Origin: Crotalaria pallida
Taxonomy: Eukaryota; Streptophyta; Magnoliopsida; Fabales; Fabaceae
Assembly: GCA_037953625.1 (NCBI GenBank)
Contig: CM075651.1
Location: 67,814,501-67,878,500 of the forward strand
Length of the DNA stretch: 64,000 bases
Reading direction: 5' to 3'
The position numbers and the translations under genes were made by a program. The notes below the pieces were generated by a model, which made no database searches, was not told where the DNA came from, and worked only from the letters and a program-made list of their open reading frames with translations. Positions 13,415 to 25,055 of this stretch are shown piece by piece. Position 1 is the first letter of the stretch. Each line of letters starts with the position of its first letter.

Positions 13415-13805
13415 ACACGTAACCACAACCATATTGATACACTTTCAACATATGGCAACAGCCATATAGATACACTTTCAACATACGGCAACAGCCATAT
13501 AGATACACTTTCAACATATGGCAACAGCCATACAGATACACTTTCAACATATGGCAACAGCCATACAGATACACTTTCAACAAGTGGTTACGACCACTTA
13601 GATACACTCTCATCAGGTGGCTACGACCATATAGATACACTTTTAGCAAGTGGCTACGACCACATAGATACACTCTCAATATATGGCTACAACCATATAG
13701 ATACACTCTCATCAGGTGGCTACGACCATATAGATACACTTTCAGCAAGTGGCTACGACCACATAGATACACTCTCGACATATGGCTACAACCATATGGA
13801 TACAC
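13415..13805 (-). repeat. 33-bp tandem array of hairpin units in the A LTR
   Basis: There are about 12 units of 33 bases, each ending in a variant of GATACACTTTCA. Most units hold an inverted repeat around a 4-base loop, such as ATATGGC-AACA-GCCATAT, AAGTGGT-TACG-ACCACTT and ATATGGC-TACA-ACCATAT. Because the unit is a multiple of three, the minus strand stays open for 196 codons with an 11-residue repeat (YLYGCCHMLKV type). I read the ORF as a by-product of the repeat. The 3' LTR equivalent would lie left of the window. Confidence 0.8.
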
Positions 13806-13962
13806 TCTTTATAGAATTCAGCATCCGTTGTATCCACACTCGAAGACCTCGTCGTCGTCACAGCATCAGCTCGATTCACACATTCGGCGCATCTGCATCA
13901 TCCGGTGCCATCACGCGTTCCACCCCTTGGAGTTTCGCTCGAGTCGTTGGGGGATTTCCTTT

Positions 13963-14575
13963 TAATTTTCTATGTCTTTTCTACTCATATCTTATATCGC
14001 GGGATGATGCATTATGCTCATGCAATGACAATATGACACAATATATCTCAACATAAATAAATATATCAATCAATCAATACCATGTAATGGTATAGGTCTG
14101 AGTCTTCGTATACCTCGATAAAGATAATCACACAATTTATCGGGTATACTACTAGCTACGTTAGACCTTTGCTCCGACTTTGAGAGAGTACGGAGTGTCC
14201 TAGCATACTCACTAGACACCAAAGCGTCTTAGGATAACTTCTCTCTCACCTGGATTCGCAGTTACCGAATCTACAAGTTCCGAGCGATCTGCTCCCTTCG
14301 TAGTCTGCCCGGCTCCAACTTCTTTCAAGTCCCAGAAGGTAAATATATGAGTGTTAAACTCTATTTAATTATCATCCTTAAAATTATTCTCAAGACAACT
14401 TAACAAAAATTCAAACATTGTCTTCATTTAAAACCAAAACATCAATTCTCTTTGACTCAAACTTGTCCCAAGTCAACACTAACTTTTACACTTTAAAATC
14501 ACGAGAAAACAATCAATTAAATTCATTTAAAACAAAAGTTTCTTTGCTGGTCCCCTTTGGACAGCAATGAGTTCA
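13963..14575 (-). repeat. 613-bp block duplicated within the 5' LTR of A
   Basis: It matches 3875-4487 and 17964-18576. After 14575 the sequence jumps, with one extra G, to the B-type LTR (equivalent to position 488). The junction has no obvious long homology, which suggests end joining or template switching. Confidence 0.8.
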
Positions 14576-14576
14576 G

Positions 14577-17500
14577 TAAATGAGGAACAAGCCTAGTTTC
14601 CTACTCCTCCTAGTTGGCCGAAAGTCTACATGTACAGAAGCAAGATTTTCATTCATTTTTCTTCGACACAAAAGTCATGCATTCACACCTAAACATGTAG
14701 GTTTTTTAAGCAAACTTTTTCAAACACTATTTATAAGATTCAAGTTCATCATTTTCTCGAATAAAAATAAAGATCTTATTTAATCTTTCATGAAAATAAC
14801 TTGCATGTGTTAGAAATAGTTAGATCTAGTATTAGAACAAACATGCATCAACTTTTTCCAAAATAAAAACATGAGTTTCATTTTTAATTAAGTATGGCCG
14901 AATGGCCTCTATAAAATATAACATATACTTGATCAACTTAGGATTATACTTTGAAAAATTATTTTATTTCTTCAATTTTTTTTCCTCAAAAACCGAATAA
15001 TACATAAAAGAAAAACACAACCTTTACTTTGAAAAATAGCATGCACTCACTTGAATCAAATAAAAACATCATTTGGCCAACATGCAAGACTATAACTTTA
15101 AACTTTTTACCCATTTAAGTTTAGATCATGAAATTATTCATCAAATAAACATGGAAGCACATCATGGATCTAGGTCTAACAAAAGATTTATCATGCAAGC
15201 CAAAGAATATCACTTTATTATTGATCAAACTTAGATTATAAATTTGCTTGTCAAATATTCACAAACACATGCTTAGAACAAGATCTAAAAACCAAATTCC
15301 ACTTTATTAATAAATAAACTTAAATCATGGATTTATTTATCAAATCATCACATAAACACAAATAGTCCACGGTTTAGAGAAGGAAAAATAGACATGCAAG
15401 AGAGTTTATTTTAGCTTTCACAAAAACTTTAGTTTTCTTTATATCTTTAAAGATTTAGTTAAGAAAATATTAGATCCATCAAAAGACTTTAAACCGAAAC
15501 ATAAAGCATCAAGATCACATATTACAAATTATTTAAAGTCCTTAAAAGTTCTTGATCAAGCAAGATCAACATATAATAACAACATGCAAGAAGAAAATAG
15601 AAGTAGATCTATGAACTAGAAAAAAGAAAACTAAACTATTACAATCCTTCATCTTGATCTTTGGTTCCTACCATAACAAGGTTGGTTCTTCTAGCTCTCC
15701 TAGTGTTTTGATCTTCAAGGATAGGACTTGGTTAGGCTTGGATTCTCTTCTTTTCCTTCCTAAAACTCACGGCCACCTTCTCCTTTATTTCTCTAGTTTC
15801 TTTTTCTTTCTAAGAGTTTGGATGAGTCTCTTAGAGGTTGTGTTTAGTGTTTGGAGTGAAAGTGTATAAGGAAGAAGTGAAAGAATGAAATGGAATGAAA
15901 AGGGACGAAGGAAATGAAGGGAATGGAAGAATGAATGGAACTAATGGAATGAAGGGAAAGAAAATAAGCTAAGAGCAAAATATCATTTCCCTTCCTTGGC
16001 CTTTGGTTTGGTTCGACCATCATGCAACAAAGAGGGAGTATTCTTGGCATTCTAAAACACCTACTTGGTCCCCAAGTTTTGACTTTCATTTTCTTTTCTT
16101 TTTTATTTTATTTCCTTAAACTAGCTTAGTCACACACACACAAGTGTCACACCTACACACATACACCTACCATGCATACACTTGTCACTCCCACACACAT
16201 GACACGCACATATTTCACATGCACACCCACACAAAATCGTGGCACACATTGCACACACACACATGTCCTTCAATTTTTATTTCTTAATCTTGTTTTAATT
16301 ACTAATTCATATGATAATGTAACCATTACTTAAGAAATCACACTTAAACAACCATTTACACACAATTATACATACACACAAGGCAAGTAACTCAAATCAA
16401 CACATTCACACATAGGCACACACTTATCACTTAATCAAGCACACATATTAATAACTTTTGTCTTTAAATAATAAACTGTACTTATTGGTTGCACTTATAG
16501 CCCCTATTTCATTTTCTAAAATCACAATTTAATATATTAAAGAAAATCCCAAAAGGAAAAATTCATTAAAGATCAAAAACTATTTTTCATGATTATTTCC
16601 TTGAAAATTCGTCCTTTACAGCTCTGAAAAATAATTTTCGCCAACCAATCCAGAAAATTATTAAAGATACATTTTTGAAAACTACATTTCGATACGATCG
16701 TTTTGATATAAAGTTCGTAAAAATCCGAGTTACGGTTTAAAAGTTACGAATTTTTAAAGTTAACAGACCCAAAAACTTCACTTTAAATAAAAATCACTCT
16801 TTAATAAAATCACAACTTATTTCTTAAAAATCAAATCATTCAAAACTCAACAAAATTATTCACTTCACATCTATAAAAACATTTTGTTTATAAAAATCCT
16901 TGAAAAATCATCATTTCATTTCTTTCTCACATAAAATATTTTTCTGAAAATCTCTTTTATCGCAAAACTTCAGGGTTTATTTTGACGAAATCGTTTACGC
17001 ACGTACGGGAAAAATGCGGGGTGTTACATTCTCCCCAACTTGAAGATTTCTCGTCCTCGATAAATATCGTGTAGAGTCTGTCTAGTCGGTGGACGCGTAA
17101 CTTCTTGATGAATTTCCTTTCCTTTATAACTGTCGCAATCGTCGCATCTTCGAACATGTACCATCTATTTATCGTTCTTTCAAATGAATCGGATGGATTA
17201 CTTGCAAAAGTAATCTCTTGGGGTACTTTCAATAACAACGGGGTAAGATAATAACAACATGGTTTCATTGGCTACAAAGGAAGGAAGGATTTTAGGGAAT
17301 CAAAATAGGAATCAGAAACAACATGGTTACGGTCGTTTGGGGTCAAGACGCTACTACACTTCAAGATTACATGCTTCTCATCAATTCAAGCCTAAATAAA
17401 TCACTCCTCAAAACTCACATTTCTGACTACTCCCCAACTTGAATGACTCATATTTCTCTATATCACACTCATGATTACAAACTTAACGTCTAAATAATCC

Positions 17501-20500
17501 TATCCCTCACCACCTTTATTTACTTCTTACAAAATGCCCATCACTTAACTCCAATCTATCCTCTTATTGCCTTACTTTTCACCAATAATGATCCTTATCA
17601 GACTCCTATAGTTACCATTAAATTTTCCCTTACTCTAATCCACCACTAATCCTCAAGAAATGTGCATTGTCTCACTCCTTATCTTAAACACCTGATCATA
17701 TAACTTAGACAATTCTAAACCTTTTCCCCATTTTCCACAATTTTTCCTCACATTCTAAACCATTATTTGAACAACTCGACATCAAAACTCTTAATCATAA
17801 TCACCCTTCACCACTTACCTAAGACTCAAAGATACTCCCATTTTCTTCAAGACTCATACATGCTTACTTCTTACTAACTAAACCTCATTTTTCCTTATCC
17901 TTTCCAACCTTCTCCTAACAACACCTCACAATTCACTTCCCAACATATCTTATAATTTCCTTATAATTTTCTATGTCTTTTCTACTCATATCTTATATCG
18001 CGGGATGATGCATTATGCTCATGCAATGACAATATGACACAATATATCTCAACATAAATAAATATATCAATCAATCAATACCATGTAATGGTATAGGTCT
18101 GAGTCTTCGTATACCTCGATACAGACAATCACACAATTTATCGGGTATACTACTAGCTACGTTAGACCTTTACTCCGACTTTGAGAGAGTACGGAGTGTC
18201 CTAGCATACTCACTAGACACCAAAGCGTCTTAGGATAACTTCTCTCTCACCTGGATTCGCGGTTACCGAATCTACAAGTTCCGAGCGATCTGCTCCCTTC
18301 GTAGTCTTCCCGGCTCCAACTTCTTTCAAGTCCCAGAAGGTAAATATATGAGTGTTAAACTTTATTTAATTATCATCCTTAAAATTATTATCAAGACAAC
18401 TTAAGAAAAATTCAAACATTGTCTTCATTTAAAACCAAAACATCAATTCTCTTTGACTCAAACTTGTCCCAAGTCAACACTAACTTTTACACTTTAAAAT
18501 CATGAGAAAACAATCAATTAAATTCATTTAAAACAAAAGTTTCTTTGCTGGTCCCCTTTGGACAGCAATGAGTTCAAATCCAAAACACCGAAAAATCGAA
18601 CTTTTCAAATCAACTTTGACCTAGATCAAATATCCTCAAAAACTCAACTTTAAAACACTTTGAAAATACTTTTAAATAGGAAATATGACTTAGAAAATTC
18701 TGGACAGCATCATGTCCTAAGTTTTAAATTCATTTTCCATTGTTTAAAACCAAATTCAAAAGCACAAACAACCAAGAATCATGAAAACAATCAAATAGAC
18801 ACTTTGATCGATAATTCATCAAGTTCAAACACTTAAAACCAATTGTGGACAGCATAGTATTCAAATAGAATAAATCAAACAATCATTCATTTATTTCAAA
18901 CATCACATAATCACAATTCATCAAGTTAAGTCAAACATAGCATACTCGCATACTCATCCACATATGTGACTCAATCAAATAAGGAAAATCAAACTCTTAA
19001 GTACACATGAACGGAATCATGCATCATATATACACTTAGTCACATTTTCATTGATCTTTCACTTAATTAATTCCATCTTAGCAAAACTTCATCTTATTAA
19101 TCTTAAACATGTCAAAACCGTATGCACCATTAGCTTTTCAAAAATTATTTTCTCAAGGAATAACTTCACAAATCAACACATAATTTCATGACATGAACAC
19201 ATATACTCATTCAAGTAAATTCTACTCAAGAGTTAAGGTCTAAACCGTGACCTTAACTAGGTTTTCTCAAAAACACTTTCAAAGATTCAAGACATCTAAA
19301 ACAACTCCAAATCCAACAACAATTTCTCATAACTCATCAAGCAAGTAAAAACACAATCCTAGCATATTTTCTTATACAAAACCGTGAGCATACACAAGCT
19401 TCTAGACAATTTTCGTTTCACTTAAAACATATAGATTCAACTCAAAGTTCATGTAAATCATATACATATAACCAAAATCCAACATCAAAACCTCTAACCT
19501 AAAGATCAAGTACGAACCGTGGCTAATCATAGTAAATCACACAATTTATACTCACTCAAACATCACTAAATTGCAAGATCACAACATGCAAGAGACCAAA
19601 CAAAAGAAAATCAAGCTTACATGCACAACAACAAAGAACCGTGGCTAACATAAAAGAAATCATCAAGTACGTCATAGATTAAATATAGATCGTAACATGC
19701 ATGAAGTCACAAACACTAGATCCTTGAAAAACTTTTCATGAAAACTTAAAATCAAGTTCTCTTCCAAAACACTTTTAAGAAATCGAAGAGGAAAACATTT
19801 CCTTAACAAAACTTCAAGATCAAGTTTAAAAATCAACATGCATGGTAGTAAAACCTTTAGATCTAACACAAAAGCAAATATGCATCAACAAAATCAAAGT
19901 CTTTAGAAGGAAAGCATGAAAATGAAAAAGAATAAAAGAAAAGGGTTTAAAACTTTTAGATCATGAAACAAATTTCTTACTTAATCAAAAACTTTCAAAA
20001 ATCAAGTCCAATTCCTTGGTTTCTCTCCTCTCTCCTCACGGTTCACCACTCCTCTTCCTAGTCCATGGTCTTTCTCCTTCTCTTTTCACTATCTTAGCTT
20101 GATCTTGCTTAAGTCATGAAGAGTCTAAAGTGTTGGTTCTTCTTCTTTCTTTATTCGGCCATTCTTTCTCTTTTTCACTAAGAGCTTGATTTTCTCTTAG
20201 TGTTGTGTTTAGTTTGGGAAAAGAAATGGAAGAAAGTGTGTGTGTTGATGAAAGAATGGAGGAGAATTCACTCACTCCCTCACGGTTTTAGGGTTGGAAT
20301 GGATGGAAGGAATGATGAACCGAATGGGGGTGAGTGAGTGTTGATGTTTGGCTTGGAATGAGGGGTGAAGAAGAGAAGAAATGGAAATGAACTCACTCTT
20401 GGTCTCACACGGTTTTGGCCTTCTTCTTTTATGTTTCTCTACTTTTCTTATTTGCCATCAAGGGCTTGCATGGGTGGCTTCCTTGCAAATGCTTGGGGAC

Positions 20501-21265
20501 TAGGTCACAAAACTTGGAGGCCAAGTCTTGCCTTAAGGTCCCTCACGGCTCCTTCCTTGTTCCTTCCTCTTTCTTCACTTTTTCTTCTCTTATGTCATGC
20601 TTGGTCATGGGGATGATGTCATGGTTTGACTATAAGGCATGCCACTTGGTAACCATGCAAATGAGCTTGGTGGCTAAGCTATTCACCTAGCATTCGTCCA
20701 TGGAAGGTTTAGGATAGGTTAGATTAGCTAATTAGGTTTAAGGCACTAATTAGAGTTCTAATCGTGATTAGGGTTGAATTAGGTTAACTAATCTAGGTTT
20801 AGTCCACTAATCCTTAGTTATTAGGGCTTAATCAAGGATTAAGGTACTAATCAAAAACTTAATCATAGGTTTAAGGAAAACTAATTCCAGATTAGCTCAC
20901 TAACCAAAAAGGGTTTAGGGTTTAAGAGAGTAATTAAGTTCTTAATCAAGGATTAAGAGCTTGATTAGGGTTGAATCAACGATTAGGGCATCAATTAGGG
21001 TTTCCAGAGGTGATTGGACTTTGATTCTTTGAAACTTAGAGAAAATAATCCTCCATGAAATCATATGAATCAATAAAACAAAAATCTTAATTAAAACCTT
21101 AAACAATCAAGCACACAAAGTCACACACACAAGTAAATCAAATTTCAAAACATAAGAATCCTTTATGACATCAAAACTATTTTAATGAATTTTTTTAAAT
21201 CCATTAGGTTAAATTAATTTATTAATTAGGGACTTGTAGAAGTGAGTCAAAAGGCAGATGTTATA
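14577..21265 (-). repeat. 6.7-kb segment repeated from 488-7176
   Basis: The segment is colinear with 488-7176 at a constant offset of 14089 bases, with scattered single-base differences. It contains the second B-type LTR start (17028), the second B polypurine tract (17029-17041) and the A U3-side block. The small ORFs here duplicate those of the first copy and show no recognised protein. Confidence 0.9.
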
Positions 21266-21414
21266 CAAACGATCAAAAAGTTCATGGGAAACTACAACTA
21301 CTAAAATTCCTAAAAACTAATAAAAAGATCCTAAGTTTGCTATGAAAACAAGCCAAATCAAAGTAAAAGAGGATAAAATGAAGTCCAAAAGGTATATATA
21401 TCAGACCCAAATCA
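21266..21414 (-). repeat. Element E 3' LTR, fragment
   Basis: It matches 28641-28789 at 145 of 149 bases. On the minus strand it starts TGATTTGGGTCTGATATA, directly after the polypurine tract. It stops at the border with element A. Confidence 0.9.
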
Positions 21415-21427
21415 CTCCCCCAAACTT
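21415..21427 (-). other. Polypurine tract of element E
   Basis: The minus strand reads AAGTTTGGGGGAG immediately before the LTR start TGATTTGGG. Confidence 0.8.
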
Positions 21428-23097
21428 AGCATTTTGCATGTCCCAGGCAAAAGTAAAATAAAAATTCTAAATAAAAGACAAACTCCCTAAATCAACATGA
21501 ACACACCTAATCCAAGACTATGACTCATCACTTCGACACATATTATCACAAACTATATACACAATTATATACTAGTTAACATAACAATCCCATTAAGAAC
21601 TCAGAACTAATGAACACTCTCAACCTCTCAATTGTTTCTCTCAAAAGTGTATAAGGGTCATATTTTCAATTCACTCAAGTTCAACAATGATAATGTGTTA
21701 CCATAGGCTTGACCATAGACCAACATCTCCACTGAAATTATTGAAAGTATGCAAAAATCAAAAGGTCTTAATTTTTGGTTGTAATGAGACCATGGCTAAA
21801 AGTGTCAGGTGGGATAAAAGAAAGAAGGGATAAGACAAAGGCTAACTCGCAAAAATATTTACAAAAACAAGTTTCCCTCAAAAACCATGAATGAGCAATG
21901 AATACAATAAAGACTCACACTCACATCAGGACATTTTATTCTTCCTTTCTTTTTCAATTTTTTTTCTTCTATTCTCTTCCTTTACATTTGTTATTTTTTT
22001 ACTTTTTCTTTTTTATTCTTTTTTTTTTCTTCTTTGGAAGAGAAATAGAACTCATACACTTTTCACCAATTACTTTCACTTTTTCTTTCCATATTTCTCT
22101 CAATTGCTCATTCAAAATTCCCAAGGTACTACAAAGAATATGCAATAAATGCAAGGTACCAAAGAAAAATCATAATGTCTCATAAGGCTCAAAATGGGCA
22201 ACTAAGGGAAAATTATCAATGCAAAACATCTGAAGGCTACAAAAACACATCCTAAGTGCCTTAATCATCTTAATGCATGCGATCAATTATCAATTTTGAA
22301 ATGGTCACAGGTCAAGTTCTAGAAGACAATATCAAAGTGAACACACTCATGAAAGAATAGGGGTCTCAATATCAAAATATTTCAATAAAATTCATACCCC
22401 TCAATTTAAGGCTCAAAATCTCACAGGGCTAAAGTCAGTTCACTAATCACAAGTTCTGAAAGCATTTGTCGAAATAACCCAGTCACCATAATCATATTTA
22501 CAGTTCAATCAAATAGAGTTGAATAGCAATGAGTCTAAGTCCTAAACTAAATATACACATGCATCAAAAGAGAAAAAGTCCTAAGGTTAGAAAAATTAAT
22601 TACTCTCACTAGAGACACAAACCAATACCAAATATGGGGAAACAATTCAAGTCATGAAAAATCAATTTTTATTTTGTATACTCCCCCAAACATAGATGTT
22701 GGCTTGTCCTCAAGCAAACTACTCTACCTAAAAACTACAAAATAAAAATTAAAAACCTATACTAAAAAAATTAACCAAAAATGACAAGGATAAAGATTAA
22801 GAATACTACCTATCACATCCACATAAATAGCATTAATCACAAGAGAAATGTTGCTCCCCCAAACTTAATACCTGCAATGGTTAGTACTGGTGCAACAAAG
22901 CACCACCAATGGAGGAGACAACATTCACGCCTACACAAAACTCAGCAATACAAATGCAACAAGATAATAATCAAAATAAATATCCATGCATTAAAAATAA
23001 ATTAAAATCCTAGAAAGCGCAAACTCAAATAATATCACAGGTACAGAGCGGGGTGGGGAAAATACATCAGATATATCAAAATAAGAACAACCCCAAA
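21428..23097. other. Element E 3' non-coding region
   Basis: This 1.7 kb stretch between the second ORF and the polypurine tract holds no credible gene. A very T-rich tract (about 21945-22040) gives Phe-rich spurious reading frames on the plus strand. CTCCCCCAAACTT-like sites also occur near 22680 and 22855 and may be old internal polypurine tracts. Confidence 0.6.
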
Positions 23098-24357
23098 CTA
23101 GTCCTCATCCATCCCTCGAGCATCAGGCTCAGGCACATCCACCGGATAGTCCAACAAACTCCTCTCATAGTCCGAATAAGGGGGAAGATCAAAAGCATAA
23201 CCCTGATCAACACTCCAGGCCCTCATAATATCATCGCGGACCTTGTCCCTGCGTAACTGTACACGCTGGAACTCAGCCTGCTGCCTCAAATATCGCCCCT
23301 GCAGTGCCTGCTCTCTCATCATGGACTGCATCATAACCCTCAGGTCTTCCACACCATCCGACGACTGTGCCGGTCGGCGAGAAGATCCTGCTCTATCCTG
23401 GACTGGTGGTTGTGGGTCAAGAATAATGGGTGGGTGTCTATCCTCCCTAGCTGTCTTAATAGCAAGTAAAACATAATTATCCCAGACAGCTTTGGTCAGC
23501 ATGGTGGCCCTCTTAATCTCCTTCATCTCATCACTCCCAGGCACCACTCCCACAGCAGAACATAACTGGTGTATTACCCAAGGAAATCCCACGTATCCCT
23601 TATCACTCAAGGCAAAGCGGTGCAACTGATCAGAAATCAGCGACGCCGCATCAACTATAACACATGATTTAAGGGCATACACTAAACGACATATGGCTGG
23701 GGAAATCTCAGTGTCATGGGAATGAGGGTACAAGTTGTGCATAATGAACCTAACCCAAAACCGGGCAGCTCCCTGCATATTCCTCTGAGACACATGTTTT
23801 GGCCTTTGATTAATATTTAAATTCCATGCTTTTCCAGCCAAGAACAAATGTCTCTGAAGCATATCCAGAGAATACATACCCTCATCATCATAACTATCCG
23901 TGTTGAACAAAGCGGGGGCCATAATAGGCAAGTAGCTAGGAAGGTGTAAGACACGTGCTATAGTAGCAGCATCATACGGCACTTCCTTGCCTCTCACATA
24001 CGCAACCCTCCGATGCTCAACCATTCCATGCAACAACTCCTCCTTCTTCTCTAATTGTACACGCCACCAAGCATGCGAATAAAACTCCCACACCAATTTC
24101 TGACTCAAATACTCCGGTGGACCTCTAACCCATGATTCCCATTTGTTCACTTGAATCACCTCCATCACCTCCTCCACACCTCTCAGACCAACCACCTGCT
24201 GACCGGAAACGGTCTCATCAAGGACCATGCCCAATTCTGGTTGCACCCTCCTCTTAACCATCTTTCCATCATGAAACTCGGCGACTTTCGGATGCTCAAA
24301 AGTCGTCCCAACCTCTCCACTACTGTCCACCATTGGCCTCTTTCCTCTTCTCAACAT
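23098..24357 (-). CDS. Plant-transposon-domain protein of element E (PF20167-like)
   Basis: This intact 419-codon ORF starts MLRRGKRPMVDSSG. The middle part (about residues 90-290) resembles the 'putative plant transposon protein' domain found in Athila-type and non-autonomous gypsy elements: a YLSQKLVWEFYSHAWW stretch, AATIARVLHLPSY, RFWVRFIMHNLYPHSHDTE and GFPWVIHQLCSAVGV. The C-terminal third is charged and coiled-coil-like (RAMM-type Met/Gln/Arg-rich, near 330-390) and ends in an acidic tail with DARGMDED. Its role is unknown; in Athila relatives this slot sometimes holds an env-like gene, but I see no transmembrane segment here. It lies downstream of gag-protease on the same strand. The domain assignment is by recognition, not by search. 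Confidence 0.75.
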   Translation of the reverse strand: MLRRGKRPMVDSSGEVGTTFEHPKVAEFHDGKMVKRRVQPELGMVLDETVSGQQVVGLRGVEEVMEVIQVNKWESWVRGPPEYLSQKLVWEFYSHAWWRVQLEKKEELLHGMVEHRRVAYVRGKEVPYDAATIARVLHLPSYLPIMAPALFNTDSYDDEGMYSLDMLQRHLFLAGKAWNLNINQRPKHVSQRNMQGAARFWVRFIMHNLYPHSHDTEISPAICRLVYALKSCVIVDAASLISDQLHRFALSDKGYVGFPWVIHQLCSAVGVVPGSDEMKEIKRATMLTKAVWDNYVLLAIKTAREDRHPPIILDPQPPVQDRAGSSRRPAQSSDGVEDLRVMMQSMMREQALQGRYLRQQAEFQRVQLRRDKVRDDIMRAWSVDQGYAFDLPPYSDYERSLLDYPVDVPEPDARGMDED

Positions 24358-25055
24358 GTTTTAGTTCAAAAATTGCAAAAGGCAATATATCGAACACCTG
24401 GTAGGCAGCACAAAACCTTCAAAATTTTAAAGAGAGAACTCAATCCTAACCTCCCAAATCTAAACAAATCAGACCAGAGAAGGATAGAGAAGAGATTCTT
24501 ACCTTAAAACAATGAAAAATTCGTGTTCCCTAGCCCTTTTTTGAAAAATCTGAATTGAGAAGAGAATAGAGGAGAATGGGGTTTTTGAAAAATTTGAATG
24601 AAAAAGGAGAGAAATTGATGATGTTTATGATGATCAATGGAGTTGTGAGTGATTAATTTGATGAAATATGGGTTGATTTGATGGAATATATGAATTGGGG
24701 ATTGAATTTGGGGGTTTGGGTTCTTAAGAATTGAATTGGGGATGAAAGGGAAGTGGGGGGAATTGGATGTCTCCCCCCAGGCGTGTTGGGCATAAACCTG
24801 CAGACGCGCGCGCCCCAGGCGCGCCAGGCCATGCGCCTCAGGCGCGCCTGGTTTGTACACAGTGATTTTTTTTTTGAAAACAGCAAATGCAGAAAATAAA
24901 AAAAAATAACAAACTACCTAAACTATCCTAAACTACAAACAAAAATCACCTATCCTAAAGTGCCTATCCTAAGGGAGAATTACTTAAAATTGGGTTGCCT
25001 CCCAAAAAGCGCTTGTTTAATGTCACGAGCCTGACTCATCGCCCCTAGAAGGGGC
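24358..25055 (-). other. Element E inter-ORF spacer with GC-rich motif and conserved hairpin
   Basis: This is the 0.7 kb between the two ORFs, where an autonomous element would carry pol. It contains a GC-rich block (24772-24855) with repeated GGCGCGCC and CCCCAGGCGC words, unlike the AT-rich surroundings. At 24990-25005 there is an inverted repeat TTGGG...CCCAA followed by AAGCGC, a sequence I recognise as common in Athila/Tat elements. The overlapping 118- and 77-codon reading frames are not credible genes. Confidence 0.6.

Larger units (their letters stand above)
11899..21265 (-). mobile_element. Element A, 5' LTR, composite, 9.4 kb
   Basis: The LTR runs from TGTAACACCCCG at 11899 (plus strand) to 21265, where the terminal bases match the A LTR end except for one C-to-T (ttata for ttaca). 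Immediately beyond is the interior of element E's LTR, so 21265 looks like the true outer border of A. Blocks: 11899-13962 A-type 3' part; 13963-14575 a 613 bp block; 14577-17028 B-type LTR; 17029-17963 B internal tail; 17964-21265 A-type U3 side. The 613 bp block is a second copy of 17964-18576. At 9.4 kb this is very long for an LTR. A low-confidence 27-codon frame with ELVMLLPEGG (about 12410-12512, minus) lies where other LTRs here have their small ORF. Confidence 0.7.

Noticed and set aside
13215..13805. 196-codon repetitive ORF on the minus strand
   Set aside because: It exists because the repeat unit is 33 bases, a multiple of three; residues follow the hairpin DNA and there is no start or context for a gene.
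13415..13805. CRISPR-like array
   Set aside because: Units are directly adjacent with no unique spacers, and the source is a plant genome.
488..14576. Simple segmental tandem duplication with a 14,089-base unit
   Set aside because: The second copy stops exactly at the LTR terminus (21265) and not in A's internal region, which fits a pair of LTRs better. I keep duplication as an alternative because the left end of the 3' LTR is not visible.
21891..22185. Phe-rich ORFs in element E
   Set aside because: They are translations of a T-rich tract, on the strand opposite to the element.
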